From Pseudaeromonas sp963677375 (GTDB lineage: Bacteria; Pseudomonadota; Gammaproteobacteria; Enterobacterales; Aeromonadaceae), in assembly GCA_963677375.2 (NCBI GenBank), contig CAXXIF010000012.1, positions 367,331 through 431,330 of the forward strand: 64,000 nucleotides of DNA, given 5' to 3'. Position numbers and translations under genes: made by a program. This document shows positions 8,110 through 17,431 of this stretch, in pieces. Every line of letters begins with the position of its first letter. Position 1 is the stretch's first letter. Under the pieces are notes generated by a model. That model saw only the letters and a list, made by a program, of their open reading frames with translations. It had not been told where the DNA came from and made no database searches.

Positions 8110-9147
8110 ATGAGTTTTGCCGTTGAATTCTCCGCCGTCAGCCGTATCTATGGCTCGGTCAAGGCCGTGGATCAGGTCTCCTTGCGTATCGAACCGGGTG
8201 AGTTTTTCTCCATGCTGGGGCCGTCAGGCTCCGGCAAAACTAGCTGCCTGCGGCTTATGGCGGGGTTTGAACAACCGGATCTGGGTGCCGTCTATCTCGG
8301 CGGTATCGACGCCAGCGGCCTGCCCCCCTATCAGCGGGATGTGAATACCGTATTCCAGGATTACGCCCTGTTCCCGCACCTGAATGTCTGGGAGAACATC
8401 GCCTATGGCCTCAAGGTGAAGGGAGTGGGTCGTGGTGATCGCATGGCCCGCGCCGAGGAGGCGCTGGAGCTGGTGGCGCTGGGCGGTTTGGGCCAGCGCA
8501 AACCATCCCAACTCTCCGGCGGCCAGCGGCAACGGGTGGCGCTAGCGCGCGCCCTGGTCAATAAACCCAAGGTGTTGCTGCTGGATGAGCCTCTGGGCGC
8601 GCTGGATCTCAAGCTGCGGGAGCAGATGCAGTCCGAACTCAAGCGCCTGCACCGCCATCTGGGCATCACCTTCGTCTATGTGACTCACGATCAGAGCGAA
8701 GCGCTGTCGATGTCGGATCGGGTGGCTGTGTTCAACAAGGGACGCATCGAACAACTCGACTCACCGCGCCAGCTCTATTCCCGGCCGCAAACGCCGTTTG
8801 TCGCCCGCTTCGTCGGCTCCTCCAACGTCATCGAAGGCGAACTGGCCGCCAAACTCTCAGGGTTGGCGGTACCGTTTGCCGTGCGTCCGGAACATGTACA
8901 ACTGGTGCCGGCCTGGGGCAACCACGAAGTTCAGGTCGAAGGCAAACTCAAAAACATTCACTACCACGGCGCCTATAGCCGTTTCGAACTGGATCTGGGA
9001 CAGGGTCAACAGTTGGCGATCCACCTGCCCCACCGGGAAGGAGATGAGGAGGCGTTCCCCGAAGTCGGCACCCGGCTGGGGGCGGGCTGGTCCCGTAGCG
9101 CCATGGTCCCCCTCTGCCCGGTCACTGAGCCGGAGACGCAGCCATGA
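8110..9147 (+). CDS. ydcT: ABC transporter ATP-binding protein, YdcT/PotA-like
   Basis: A 345-residue ATPase that powers the YdcSTUV importer. It has Walker A GPSGSGKTS (about residues 37-45), Q-loop VFQDYALFPHL, signature LSGGQRQR, Walker B VLLLDEPLGALD and switch His in VTHDQSEAL, with a C-terminal TOBE domain. The ATG at 8110 is chosen because it follows the GGAGGAGAG ribosome site and gives the usual N-terminus; the frame stays open further upstream without meaning. Its stop overlaps the next start (ATGA at 9144). Belongs to the polyamine/opine/Fe subgroup of importers. Confidence 0.92.
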   Translation: MSFAVEFSAVSRIYGSVKAVDQVSLRIEPGEFFSMLGPSGSGKTSCLRLMAGFEQPDLGAVYLGGIDASGLPPYQRDVNTVFQDYALFPHLNVWENIAYGLKVKGVGRGDRMARAEEALELVALGGLGQRKPSQLSGGQRQRVALARALVNKPKVLLLDEPLGALDLKLREQMQSELKRLHRHLGITFVYVTHDQSEALSMSDRVAVFNKGRIEQLDSPRQLYSRPQTPFVARFVGSSNVIEGELAAKLSGLAVPFAVRPEHVQLVPAWGNHEVQVEGKLKNIHYHGAYSRFELDLGQGQQLAIHLPHREGDEEAFPEVGTRLGAGWSRSAMVPLCPVTEPETQP

Positions 9148-10076
9148 CCGCCACCAGCCTAACGTCACCCTCGATGTCACGCCGGGTCGCCACCTGGTGT
9201 TATCTGCACCCCAGAGCCACGCTGCTGCTCTGGCTGGTATTGCCGCTCGGCTGGTTCGGGGTGCTCTATCTGGGCTCGCTGGCCACCCTGCTGGCCCAGA
9301 GTTTCTACACCTTCGATGACTTCACCATGTCGGTACTCCCCGACTGGACCCTGGACAACTACCGGCAACTGCTCAACCCCGGCAATGTGGACATAGTGCT
9401 GCGCACCGTGACCATGGCGGTGGCGGTGACGGTCGCCGATGCCGGGATGGCCTTCCCCATAGCCCTGTATATGGCGCTGTATGCCTCACCGCGCATCAAG
9501 GCGCTGTTCTATATCGGCGTCATGTTGCCGATGTGGGCCAGCTATATCGTCAAGGCCTACGCCTGGAGCGTGATCCTGGCCAAGGGCGGCCTGCTGCAAT
9601 GGCTGTTGCAGGCGGTCGGCTTGCAACCGCTGCTGGATCTGCTGCTGACCACCCCCATTGGCGGTAACACCCTGGCCACCTCGCACCTGGGGCGCTTTTT
9701 AGTGTTCAGCTACATCTGGCTGCCGTTCATGATATTGCCGATCCAGGCGGCGCTGGAGCGCATCTCGCCCAGCCTGCTGCAAGCGGCCAGCGACCTGGGG
9801 GCCCGCCCCCGTCAGGTACTGACGACCGTGCTGCTGCCGCTGGCTTTTCCCGGGGTGGTGGCTGGCTCCATCTTCACCTTCTGCCTGACGCTGGGGGATT
9901 ACATCATCCCCACGCTCATCGGCCCTTCCGGACTCTTCATCGGCACCATGGTCTACACCCAGCAGGGCGCGGTCGGCAATATGCCGCTGGCGGCAGCATT
10001 CACCCTGGTGCCCTTGCTGATCATCATGCTCTATCTGTGGTTTGCCAAACGATTGGGGGCCTTCAATGCACTCTAA
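9144..10076 (+). CDS. ydcU: polyamine ABC transporter permease, YdcU/PotB-like
   Basis: A 310-residue inner membrane permease with about six membrane spans. The first is preceded by a positively charged cytoplasmic end (MSRRVATWCYLHPRATLLLW). The EAA loop that contacts the ATPase reads LLQAASDLGARPRQVLTTVLLPLAFPG in two parts. It overlaps ydcT by 4 bases and ydcV by 11, indicating translational coupling. Together with YdcV it forms the transmembrane channel for the substrate delivered by YdcS. Confidence 0.9.
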   Translation: MTATSLTSPSMSRRVATWCYLHPRATLLLWLVLPLGWFGVLYLGSLATLLAQSFYTFDDFTMSVLPDWTLDNYRQLLNPGNVDIVLRTVTMAVAVTVADAGMAFPIALYMALYASPRIKALFYIGVMLPMWASYIVKAYAWSVILAKGGLLQWLLQAVGLQPLLDLLLTTPIGGNTLATSHLGRFLVFSYIWLPFMILPIQAALERISPSLLQAASDLGARPRQVLTTVLLPLAFPGVVAGSIFTFCLTLGDYIIPTLIGPSGLFIGTMVYTQQGAVGNMPLAAAFTLVPLLIIMLYLWFAKRLGAFNAL

Positions 10077-10875
10077 CAACGGCGCCTCACCCCTGTTGAA
10101 ACTGCTGGCCTGGTGCGGATTGGCCCTGCTGCATCTGCCGCTGCTGGTCATAGCCCTGTATGCCTTCAATACCGAGAGCGCGGCGTTCAGCTTTCCACTG
10201 CAGGGCTTCACCCTGAAGTGGTTCGGCATGGCGCTGAGCCGTCCCGATGTGCTGGCCGCCATCGGCCTCTCCTTGCAGGTCGCGGCTCTGGCCACCCTGT
10301 TGGCGATGATCCTCGGCACGCTGGCGGCACTGGCCATCTGGCGGCATAGCTTCTTCGGTCGCGACGGCATCTCCATGCTGCTGGTGCTGCCCATAGCCCT
10401 GCCCGGCATCATCACCGGGCTGGCGCTGCTGGCCAGCTTCAAGCAGTTGGGGATCGAGCCCGGCATGCTGACCCTGGTGGTCAGCCACGCCACCTTCTGC
10501 GTGGTGGTGGTGTTCAACAATGTCATCGCCCGCTTCCGCCGCACCAGCCTGACGCTGATCGAAGCCTCAATGGACTTGGGTGCCGATGGCTGGCAGACCT
10601 TCCGCTATCTGGTTCTGCCGAACATTGCCACTGCCCTGCTGGCGGGCGGCATGCTGGCCTTCGCCCTGTCGTTTGACGAAATCATTGTCACCACCTTCAC
10701 CGCCGGGCACGAGAAAACCCTGCCGATCTGGCTGCTGGGACAGCTGACGCGGCCCCGGGATGTACCGGTCACCAACGTGGTGGCGTTATTGGTGATGCTG
10801 GCGACCGTGCTACCGATTTTAGGCGCCTATTATTTAACGAAAGATACCGACTCGGTGGCGGGCAGCGGCAAGTAG
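10066..10875 (+). CDS. ydcV: polyamine ABC transporter permease, YdcV/PotC-like
   Basis: A 269-residue second permease with six predicted spans and EAA loop SMDLGADGWQTFRYLVLPNI. FALSFDEIIVTTF is the conserved PotC/PotI-type segment. The ATG at 10066, inside the end of ydcU and preceded by GGGGG, is preferred over a TTG 24 bases earlier. It completes the YdcSTUV importer; patD follows after 56 bases. Confidence 0.9.
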   Translation: MHSNNGASPLLKLLAWCGLALLHLPLLVIALYAFNTESAAFSFPLQGFTLKWFGMALSRPDVLAAIGLSLQVAALATLLAMILGTLAALAIWRHSFFGRDGISMLLVLPIALPGIITGLALLASFKQLGIEPGMLTLVVSHATFCVVVVFNNVIARFRRTSLTLIEASMDLGADGWQTFRYLVLPNIATALLAGGMLAFALSFDEIIVTTFTAGHEKTLPIWLLGQLTRPRDVPVTNVVALLVMLATVLPILGAYYLTKDTDSVAGSGK

Positions 10876-10931
10876 CCGCCTCTGGATGCACGCCAGCCAC
10901 CCCGACCTTTATGCAGAGCAGGAGCGATACC

Positions 10932-12356
10932 ATGCAGACCAAACTACTGATCAACGGCCAATTGATTCCCGGTGCAGGCACGCCGCTGCCGGTGATGAAC
11001 CCCTCGACCGGCGGCGAGCTCATCGCCATCGCCGAAGCCAGCCCGGAACAGGTGATGGCCGCCGTGGCTGCCGCCGACGCCGCCTTCCCCGCCTGGGCCG
11101 CGACCCCGCCGCGGGAACGTGCTGCACGATTGCTGGCCATCGCCGATGCCATCGAGGCCAAGGGCGAACAGTTTGCCCGTCTGGAGTCCCTCAACTGCGG
11201 CAAGCCGTTCAGCGCCGCGCTGAATGACGAGATCCCGGCCATCGCCGACACCTTCCGCTTCTTCGCCGGTGCCTGCCGCTGCCTCGGCGGCTCGGCCGCC
11301 GGTGAGTATCTGCCCGGCTTCACCTCGATGATCCGCCGCGACCCGCTGGGCGTGGTCGCCTCCATAGCGCCCTGGAACTACCCGCTGATGATGGCGGCCT
11401 GGAAGCTGGGGCCGGCGCTGGCCGCCGGCAATACCGTAGTGATCAAACCTTCGGAAATCACCCCGCTCACCACGCTAGCACTGGGCGAGTTGCTGGCCGA
11501 ACTGCTGCCACCGGGTGTGGTCAATATCGTCCATGGCCGTGGCGGTGAGGTCGGCATGCCGCTGGTCAGCCATCCGCGCGTACGCATGGTCTCCCTCACC
11601 GGCTCCATTGCCACCGGCAAGAAGCTGGTGGAGATTGCCTCGCAAACCATGAAGCGCACCCATATGGAGTTGGGTGGCAAGGCGCCAGTCATAGTCCTCA
11701 ACGATGCCAACCTCGACGAAGTAGTCGCCGGCATTCGCACCTTCGGCTTCTACAACGCCGGGCAAGATTGCACAGCCGCCTGCCGTATCTACGCCCAGAA
11801 GGGGATCTACGACAAGCTGGTGGCCGATCTGGGCAGCGCGGTCAGCAGCCTGAAGATGGGCCTGCAGGATGACCCGACCACAGAGCTGGGACCGCTGATT
11901 TATGGCGCGCACCGGGATCGGGTCGCGGCTTTTGTCGACCGCGCCCGGGCGCAATCCCATATCGAGATCGTCACCGGCGGCAAGCTGGGCGCTGGTCCCG
12001 GCTACTTCTATGAGCCGACGCTGATCGCCGGTGCCCGCCAGGAAGATGAAATCGTGCAGAAAGAGCTGTTTGGCCCCGTGGTTTCCATCACCCCGGTCGA
12101 TGATTTCGAGCAGGCGATCACCTTTGCCAACGACTCCGAGTATGGCCTCGCCTCCTCCATCTGGACTCAAGATGTCAGCAAGGCGATGGCCGGTGCCGCC
12201 GCCCTGCAATATGGCTGCACCTGGATCAACACCCACTTCATGCTGACCAGCGAGATGCCCCACGGCGGCATGAAGCAATCCGGCTATGGCAAGGATATGT
12301 CGATGTACGGGCTGGAAGAGTACAGCTGCGCCCGTCATGTCATGGTGAAGTGGTAA
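10932..12356 (+). CDS. patD: gamma-aminobutyraldehyde dehydrogenase (PatD/YdcW)
   Basis: A 474-residue NAD-dependent aldehyde dehydrogenase, the same length as E. coli PatD. It oxidises 4-aminobutanal, made from putrescine, to 4-aminobutanoate (GABA). Visible are the cofactor region PWNYPLMMAAWKLGPALAAGN, LTGSIATGKK, the general-base region MELGGKAPVIV and the catalytic Cys in NAGQDCTAACR. The second ATG is used because AGGAG lies 7 bases before it; the ATG at 10911 lacks such a site. Clustering with ydcSTUV matches E. coli. The amine-to-aldehyde step (a putrescine aminotransferase) is not in the window, but gabT and gabD at 25-28 kb would take GABA to succinate. Confidence 0.92.
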   Translation: MQTKLLINGQLIPGAGTPLPVMNPSTGGELIAIAEASPEQVMAAVAAADAAFPAWAATPPRERAARLLAIADAIEAKGEQFARLESLNCGKPFSAALNDEIPAIADTFRFFAGACRCLGGSAAGEYLPGFTSMIRRDPLGVVASIAPWNYPLMMAAWKLGPALAAGNTVVIKPSEITPLTTLALGELLAELLPPGVVNIVHGRGGEVGMPLVSHPRVRMVSLTGSIATGKKLVEIASQTMKRTHMELGGKAPVIVLNDANLDEVVAGIRTFGFYNAGQDCTAACRIYAQKGIYDKLVADLGSAVSSLKMGLQDDPTTELGPLIYGAHRDRVAAFVDRARAQSHIEIVTGGKLGAGPGYFYEPTLIAGARQEDEIVQKELFGPVVSITPVDDFEQAITFANDSEYGLASSIWTQDVSKAMAGAAALQYGCTWINTHFMLTSEMPHGGMKQSGYGKDMSMYGLEEYSCARHVMVKW

Positions 12357-12442
12357 TTCCGGCTCGGAGACTCATTAGCCCAATGATGCTCTATCGACCA
12401 GGAGGCGCACGCTGACACGCCATAAACCCATCCCTGGGGTTC

Positions 12443-12466
12443 CACGGCGCCATACCTGGCGCCGTG
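12443..12466 (+). terminator. hairpin after patD
   Basis: CACGGCGCC and GGCGCCGTG pair around six bases, 87 bases after patD. There is no T-run, so this may be a weak or factor-assisted terminator. The rest of the gap 12357-12793 holds the Pho-box repeats described separately and no gene. Confidence 0.45.
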
Positions 12467-12569
12467 AGTCAGCTTAGCGCCACCTGGTGGCAATCGTGAG
12501 TGGTCTGCTATTCGAAGCTAGTTAAGAAATTGCATATCCCCCGACGAGACTCAGCCCGCAGCGGCCACC

Positions 12570-12609
12570 GTTTCATCATCCCGACACACGACTGTCACCG
12601 AATCGACAC
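12570..12609 (+). promoter_or_regulatory. Pho box repeats (PhoB sites) before the PAP2 phosphatase
   Basis: Four 7-base units start exactly 11 bases apart: GTTTCAT (12570), CCGACAC (12581), CTGTCAC (12592) and TCGACAC (12603). They approximate the PhoB half-site CTGTCA[T/C]. The 11-base spacing is the PhoB signature and would give two tandem Pho boxes. The -10 is weak (CAGACT near 12620). The distance to the gene start is 185 bases. Confidence 0.65.
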
Positions 12610-12793
12610 GGCCGCTTGCCAGACTCGAAACTCGGTGGAATCGATTACCCTGAGTCTTCACTCAAAGTAATTATCCAATGTCTGCACTCCCTGCACATTG
12701 CCGCCAGCCAACGCCTTATGTCACCCACAGCTTTCCTGGTGACTGACCCATAATGCACCGTGCTGACAACGACTGTTTCCAGCGCGGTTAGAG

Positions 12794-14776
12794 ATGACAA
12801 GGATCTACCCATTCATGCGCTTACTCTCACATACCAACCCGATTGCCTTCCCTCGCACCCTGACCGCCGCCCTAGTGCTGTCGGCCCTGGGGTTGGCGGC
12901 CTGTAACGACTCCAAGAGTGAAACCAGTTATGTCGTCCCGACCGCGCCTGTCGGCGTCGGCTACGAAGAGACGGCCGATCCGGCCAGTACTGTTACCGCC
13001 TACGTCGATGCCGGTGCCAGCAACCAACGCGGTAAGGCGTGCATGGCGGCGCTGGAAACCAATGCAGGTGTCCGCGTGGCCGCTGAATTTCTGAAGATCT
13101 GGCGCCCCCGTACTCTGTTGGTCGATGCAGGACAAACGGCCGCCGCCGACGGCGACTGCCCCGCAGTCACGAGCTCTGATTGGGACGGCATTCCCGGCAG
13201 CGCCACCGATGGCACTGTGCTCAATGCCGAGGTTCATGCCGCCAATATCCAGTATGTGGAAACGCTGACCGCCGCCCGAACCAGCGCCCAGGAGCTGGCC
13301 GCCTATCTGGATGATCGCCGCGGCAAGAACTTCAGCATCTCCGATGGCATGGGCCCGCTCACCACAGCCTGGCGTGCAGGCACCCAGCAATTCACCACCA
13401 TCACCGAGATCGCCGCCGATGCCACCACAGTCAAATATGACGACAAGGGCAACAACCGTGGCGTGGGCAGCGATAGCAACCCGGATCTGGGTCTGGCCGT
13501 CGACTTCATCGGCGCCATGAGCGGTGATGGCTCCACCGAGCCCGCCAAACGCTTCTATAAGTACGCCCGCCCTTGGCGCTGGAGCAGCCAGGTTCGTGTG
13601 GTTCCGGCACTGGAGCCGGCCAAGAGTTCCACACCGGCCACCGATGGCGGCTTCCTCAGTGGTCATAGCGCAGAAGCCGTGCGTGACAGTCTGGCCATGG
13701 CCTATCTGGTTCCAGAGCGCTTTCAGGAGATGCTGGCCCGGGGTCTGGAGTTGGGCGAAAACCGCATCATCGCCGGTATGCACTCGCCGCTGGATGTGAT
13801 CGGCGGCCGCATTCAGGGTACCGCCGTTGTGGCCTACAACCTGAACAAGAGTGACAACCTGGGCCTCAAGGCTGATGCCTACACCCAAGCTCAAAGCTGG
13901 CTGCAGAAGGAAGTCGGGGCCAGCGATACCAGTGCCCTGTATGTCTACGCCCATTCCGGCAGCGATGATCGGTTCAGCGACTACGCAAGCAACAAAACAG
14001 ACTACCTGCGCCGCCTGACGTTCGGCTTCACGCCGATTGCTGAAACCACAGCCGATGCGGTAGTTCCCAAGGGAGCCGAGGCGTTGCTGGAAACCCGTCT
14101 GCCCTACTTGAGCGCAGAACAGCGCCGGGTGGTGCTGAAGACCACCGCCCTGCCCTCCGGCTATCCGCTGCTGGATGACGCCGAAGGCTGGGGACGCCTG
14201 AACCTATTCGCCGCTGCCGATGGTTATGGCGCCTTCAATGGCGATGTCCGTGTGCTGATGGATGGCGCTCAGGGTGGCTTCCATGCGGCTGATAACTGGA
14301 AGAATGACATCACAGGCGCCGGTCTACTGACGAAATCAGGCTCCGGCAATCTGACCTTGAGCGGCGCCAACAGCTGGAGCGGTGGTACTCTGCTGCAAGA
14401 AGGAACCCTGACCGCCGCCTCCACTACCGCACTGGGCACCGGCGATCTCTTCCAGCAAGGCGGCACGCTTGCCGTGACCAGCCCGCTGCAGTTGAGCGGC
14501 AACTATACCCAGCAAAGCGGCAGCACCCTGCAACTTCAGTTGGGGAATGCCAGTGCCGGACGAGTGAGCATCAGCGGTAAAGCAACCTTAGAAGGTGCTT
14601 TGGAAGTCAGTTTCCGCAGCGGCTATCAACCCGCCGTGGGCGACACCCTGCAACTGCTGCACAGCGGTCAACGCCATGGCAGTTTCAGTACCGTCACTGC
14701 CAGCGGTTATCAGGTCACGCCCCTCTATACCGCGACCGGTGTGCAACTGCGGATCGACGCCAAAAACGCCAGCTAG
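12794..14776 (+). CDS. PAP2-family acid phosphatase lipoprotein with C-terminal autotransporter-type beta repeat
   Basis: 660 residues. The N-terminus is a lipoprotein signal with lipobox LGLAAC, so the enzyme is likely anchored outside the cytoplasm. The PAP2/vanadium-haloperoxidase catalytic set is present: K252-x6-R259-P260, S289-G290-H291 and R324-x5-H330-x3-D334. From about residue 512 the chain changes to beta-repeat sequence (GSGNLTLSGANSWSGGTLLQ and QQGGTLAVTSPLQLSGNYTQ), the type found in autotransporter passenger stems, but no translocator barrel follows. The ATG at 12815 (MRLLSHT) is an equally good start, with AAGGA upstream. Pho-box repeats upstream and the following histidine phosphatase suggest phosphate scavenging. 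The natural substrate is unknown. Confidence 0.85.
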   Translation: MTRIYPFMRLLSHTNPIAFPRTLTAALVLSALGLAACNDSKSETSYVVPTAPVGVGYEETADPASTVTAYVDAGASNQRGKACMAALETNAGVRVAAEFLKIWRPRTLLVDAGQTAAADGDCPAVTSSDWDGIPGSATDGTVLNAEVHAANIQYVETLTAARTSAQELAAYLDDRRGKNFSISDGMGPLTTAWRAGTQQFTTITEIAADATTVKYDDKGNNRGVGSDSNPDLGLAVDFIGAMSGDGSTEPAKRFYKYARPWRWSSQVRVVPALEPAKSSTPATDGGFLSGHSAEAVRDSLAMAYLVPERFQEMLARGLELGENRIIAGMHSPLDVIGGRIQGTAVVAYNLNKSDNLGLKADAYTQAQSWLQKEVGASDTSALYVYAHSGSDDRFSDYASNKTDYLRRLTFGFTPIAETTADAVVPKGAEALLETRLPYLSAEQRRVVLKTTALPSGYPLLDDAEGWGRLNLFAAADGYGAFNGDVRVLMDGAQGGFHAADNWKNDITGAGLLTKSGSGNLTLSGANSWSGGTLLQEGTLTAASTTALGTGDLFQQGGTLAVTSPLQLSGNYTQQSGSTLQLQLGNASAGRVSISGKATLEGALEVSFRSGYQPAVGDTLQLLHSGQRHGSFSTVTASGYQVTPLYTATGVQLRIDAKNAS

Positions 14777-14808
14777 CATCCTCGCGAGCCAATCGCCCGA
14801 CAAGCATA

Positions 14809-14840
14809 AACAGGGTCCCGAACGGGCCCCTGTTGTTTTC
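14809..14840 (+). terminator. terminator after PAP2 phosphatase
   Basis: AACAGGGTCCC pairs with GGGCCCCTGTT (one mismatch) and is followed by GTTTTC, 33 bases after the stop codon. Confidence 0.7.
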
Positions 14841-14949
14841 GATTCGATGACACAACATCTGAACGCGCTCGTCTTAACATCCCCCCCTTCATGGCCCCCT
14901 CACGACTTGGTCTCCGCCCCGTTGAATCACCTGAAGTGCGTAAGTAGAA

Positions 14950-14994
14950 CATTCACTCTAGTGACATGGGGCTGTCATCTTGCCTCGGTAGAGT
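14950..14994 (+). promoter_or_regulatory. Pho box and -10 of the histidine phosphatase gene
   Basis: Three PhoB-like half-sites spaced 11 bases apart: CATTCAC (14950), GTGACAT (14961) and CTGTCAT (14972). The last matches the consensus fully. A TAGAGT -10 begins at 14989, ten bases after the last unit, where PhoB-dependent promoters place it. The gene starts 44 bases later. Confidence 0.7.
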
Positions 14995-15037
14995 GCAGCT
15001 TTTAATTTGCTGGCTAACAGCTCATCTAGGGATGGAT

Positions 15038-16567
15038 ATGTTCCGTATTTCGTTTGTATGTGCCGCCGTCACACTGGTTCTCGCCTCCGGTTGCAACTCC
15101 AGTGACTCCTCATCTTCTCCATCACCGGCTCCAGTCACCCGCTACCAGTACAGCACCAAGGCGGTCTATACCCCACAGCAGGAGGTGAGTCGCTACCAGA
15201 CAGCCCCGACCGGCTTTTCACCTGTATTTACCGAACTGGTGGCCCGCCATGGTTCCCGCTCTCTCTCCAGCCCCAAGTATGACGTGCTGACCAAGCTGGT
15301 GTGGGAAGAGGCCGCCAGCCAGGGGGCGCTGACCCAACTCGGCCAGACTCTGGGCCACAAGGTCGATCTGGTAACTGCCGCCAACGAGAAACTGGGCTAC
15401 GGTCTGCTCACCGAGTTGGGCAAGGAAGAACATGCCAATCTGGCCACGCGGCTGGCCGATCGCCTGCCCACCCTGCTCGAAGACAATAGCAGCCACTGCA
15501 TCAAGGTCGAAACCTCCGGGAAGGACCGCGCCAACGAGAGCGCCTTCTACTTCATGCAGAGCCTGAAGAACAAGGTCAACTATGTCGCCGACAGCGAAAG
15601 TTGCTACGTGACTCAGGATGATCCGTCGGTCATCACCAAGGCACTGGCGAACAAGTACGAGCTCTACTTCCACAAGACCGAGCCCAAGGGTGACTACGCC
15701 AAGTATCTGCCCGCCTATGAGGCCTATCAGCGTTTCATCGGCGATGAGGGGAACGGCGTGGCACCGGCTCCCGAGCTGACCCAGGCGCTGGACGCCCTGA
15801 AGGCGCTGCCGAAGACCAAGGTCATGGCCCGCGAGATGCTGGAACGCATCTACAGCAAGGCCTTCGTCGACTATCTGGCCAATGGGGTCGAGTTTGTCGC
15901 CGTGAATCCGCAAGATGGCGGCATGACCTATGTGCATGACGAAGTCGATGCCGCCCTGATGCTCTACAACCTGTTTATCATAGGCCCCGGCATGGTCCGT
16001 GAAGCCGGGGCTCAGGGTGAGGCCTGGGATATGGAACAGTACCTGACACCGGACGAGTCGGCCTGGTTCTCCTACCTCTCCGACGCCGAAGATTTCTACG
16101 AGAAGGGCCCGAGCTTTGCCAGCCAGAGCGCCACCTACGACGTTGCCCAATCTCTGCTGGATGGCATGTTCAACGAGGTGCAGACCCAAATCGTCAACGG
16201 TCAGCATGAGCATGTGGCCAAGCTGAGATTTGCCCATGCCGAGACCATAATCCCGTTTGTGGCCCTGATGAAACTGGAAGGCAGTCGTCAGGGGGCCGAG
16301 GTCGGCACCCTCTATAGCCAGGAAAACAACGAATGGCGCGGTGGCTGGGTCTCCCCCTATGCCGCCAACATCCAGTGGGATGTCTACCAGAATGCCGATC
16401 AACAGGTGCTGGTGAAGATGCTCTATAACGAGAAGGAAGTGGCGTTCAAGGAGGGCTGCGTTCCGCTCCAGGCCGGTAGCTTCTTCTACGACTTCACCGA
16501 GCTCAAACGCTGTTATCAATATGCCGGTGAAGACCCGACTCAAGAGCCGATATCGTCGATGAACTAG
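15038..16567 (+). CDS. histidine-type phosphatase lipoprotein, MINPP-like (candidate phytase)
   Basis: 509 residues, with a lipoprotein signal (MFRISFVCAAVTLVLASGC) and a Ser-rich linker. The catalytic motif is R70-H71-G72-S73-R74, and the proton-donor motif is H400-A401-E402 in RFAHAETIIPFVALM. HAE rather than HD is the mark of multiple inositol polyphosphate phosphatases (MINPP), so phytate or other inositol phosphates are likely substrates. The ATG at 15038 is chosen for the AGGGA site and clean signal peptide; upstream in-frame ATGs give an implausible N-terminus. Pho-box control is inferred from the upstream repeats. Its stop codon and that of the convergent AraC gene share the palindrome CTAG at 16564-16567. 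Confidence 0.88.
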   Translation: MFRISFVCAAVTLVLASGCNSSDSSSSPSPAPVTRYQYSTKAVYTPQQEVSRYQTAPTGFSPVFTELVARHGSRSLSSPKYDVLTKLVWEEAASQGALTQLGQTLGHKVDLVTAANEKLGYGLLTELGKEEHANLATRLADRLPTLLEDNSSHCIKVETSGKDRANESAFYFMQSLKNKVNYVADSESCYVTQDDPSVITKALANKYELYFHKTEPKGDYAKYLPAYEAYQRFIGDEGNGVAPAPELTQALDALKALPKTKVMAREMLERIYSKAFVDYLANGVEFVAVNPQDGGMTYVHDEVDAALMLYNLFIIGPGMVREAGAQGEAWDMEQYLTPDESAWFSYLSDAEDFYEKGPSFASQSATYDVAQSLLDGMFNEVQTQIVNGQHEHVAKLRFAHAETIIPFVALMKLEGSRQGAEVGTLYSQENNEWRGGWVSPYAANIQWDVYQNADQQVLVKMLYNEKEVAFKEGCVPLQAGSFFYDFTELKRCYQYAGEDPTQEPISSMN

Positions 16568-17331
16568 CGATAAAACAGACTGGGAGCAACCCCAAGCTCC
16601 CGTTTGAACATGGCACTGAAGGCGCTGGGGCTGGCATAGCCCAGCGCTAGTGCCACCTCCAGCACCGACTCCCCCCGCGCCAGCCGTTCGCAAGCCAGTA
16701 ACAGACGGCACTGCCGTCGCCACTGACCAACCGTCATTCCGGTTTCCCGCATGAAACGCCGCTGCAGGGTGCGCACATCCATCGCCAGCTCCGCCGCCCA
16801 TGCCACCAGCGGACGCCCCTCATCAGGCTGATCGCGCAGCGCCCGACACAAGCGCTGCAAGTTGGCCGAGCTCGGCTCGGGCACCGCCAGCGCCAGACTC
16901 GGCATGCGCTGGATCTCGTCCAGCAGCAGTTGCACCAGATGACCATCGCGCCCCTGTTCGTCGTAATCCAGGGGTAAGGCGATGGCGGCCAGTATCAGTT
17001 CGCGCAGCAAGGGCGACACCCCGACCACACAGCACTCGGTGGGCAGACCCGCCAGCTTCTCGTGACGGATATAGACGGTACGCATCAGCACCTCACCGAG
17101 CATGAGGGTGCGATGCCAGACGCCAATCGGCACCCAGATACCCCGCGTCGGCGGCACTATCCACTGCCCGGCGTCGGTCTCCACCAACATGACCCCCTTC
17201 ACCGCATACAGCAGTTGGGCCGTGGGATGGCAGTGCCGCGGCGACTCGGCGCCCGGCCCGCGATCGAAGGCACGGGCCACGAGCGGCGCCAAACCTGCGT
17301 CCTGATGATGCGCAATTCCGGAGACCAGCAT
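16564..17331 (-). CDS. AraC-family transcriptional regulator
   Basis: A 255-residue regulator with an N-terminal cupin (HCHPTAQLLYAVKGVMLVET, then GIWVPIGVWH) and a C-terminal double helix-turn-helix (AAELAMDVRTLQRRFMRETG, then VLEVALALGYASPSAFSAMF). The ATG at 17331 is chosen because AAGGA lies 7 bases upstream; the open frame runs further back without a site. It is transcribed divergently from the MFS exporter, with 100 bases between starts, the usual layout for a regulator and the exporter it controls. The effector is unknown. Confidence 0.9.
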   Translation of the reverse strand: MLVSGIAHHQDAGLAPLVARAFDRGPGAESPRHCHPTAQLLYAVKGVMLVETDAGQWIVPPTRGIWVPIGVWHRTLMLGEVLMRTVYIRHEKLAGLPTECCVVGVSPLLRELILAAIALPLDYDEQGRDGHLVQLLLDEIQRMPSLALAVPEPSSANLQRLCRALRDQPDEGRPLVAWAAELAMDVRTLQRRFMRETGMTVGQWRRQCRLLLACERLARGESVLEVALALGYASPSAFSAMFKRELGVAPSLFYR

Positions 17332-17431
17332 CACTCTGTCCTTTTCGCGATTATGGTTGCCGCATAGTAGCACGAAGGACAAAATCCCAACTGATACCAT
17401 GCTCACCGTCACGCCCAGTCAGAGGTTCATC

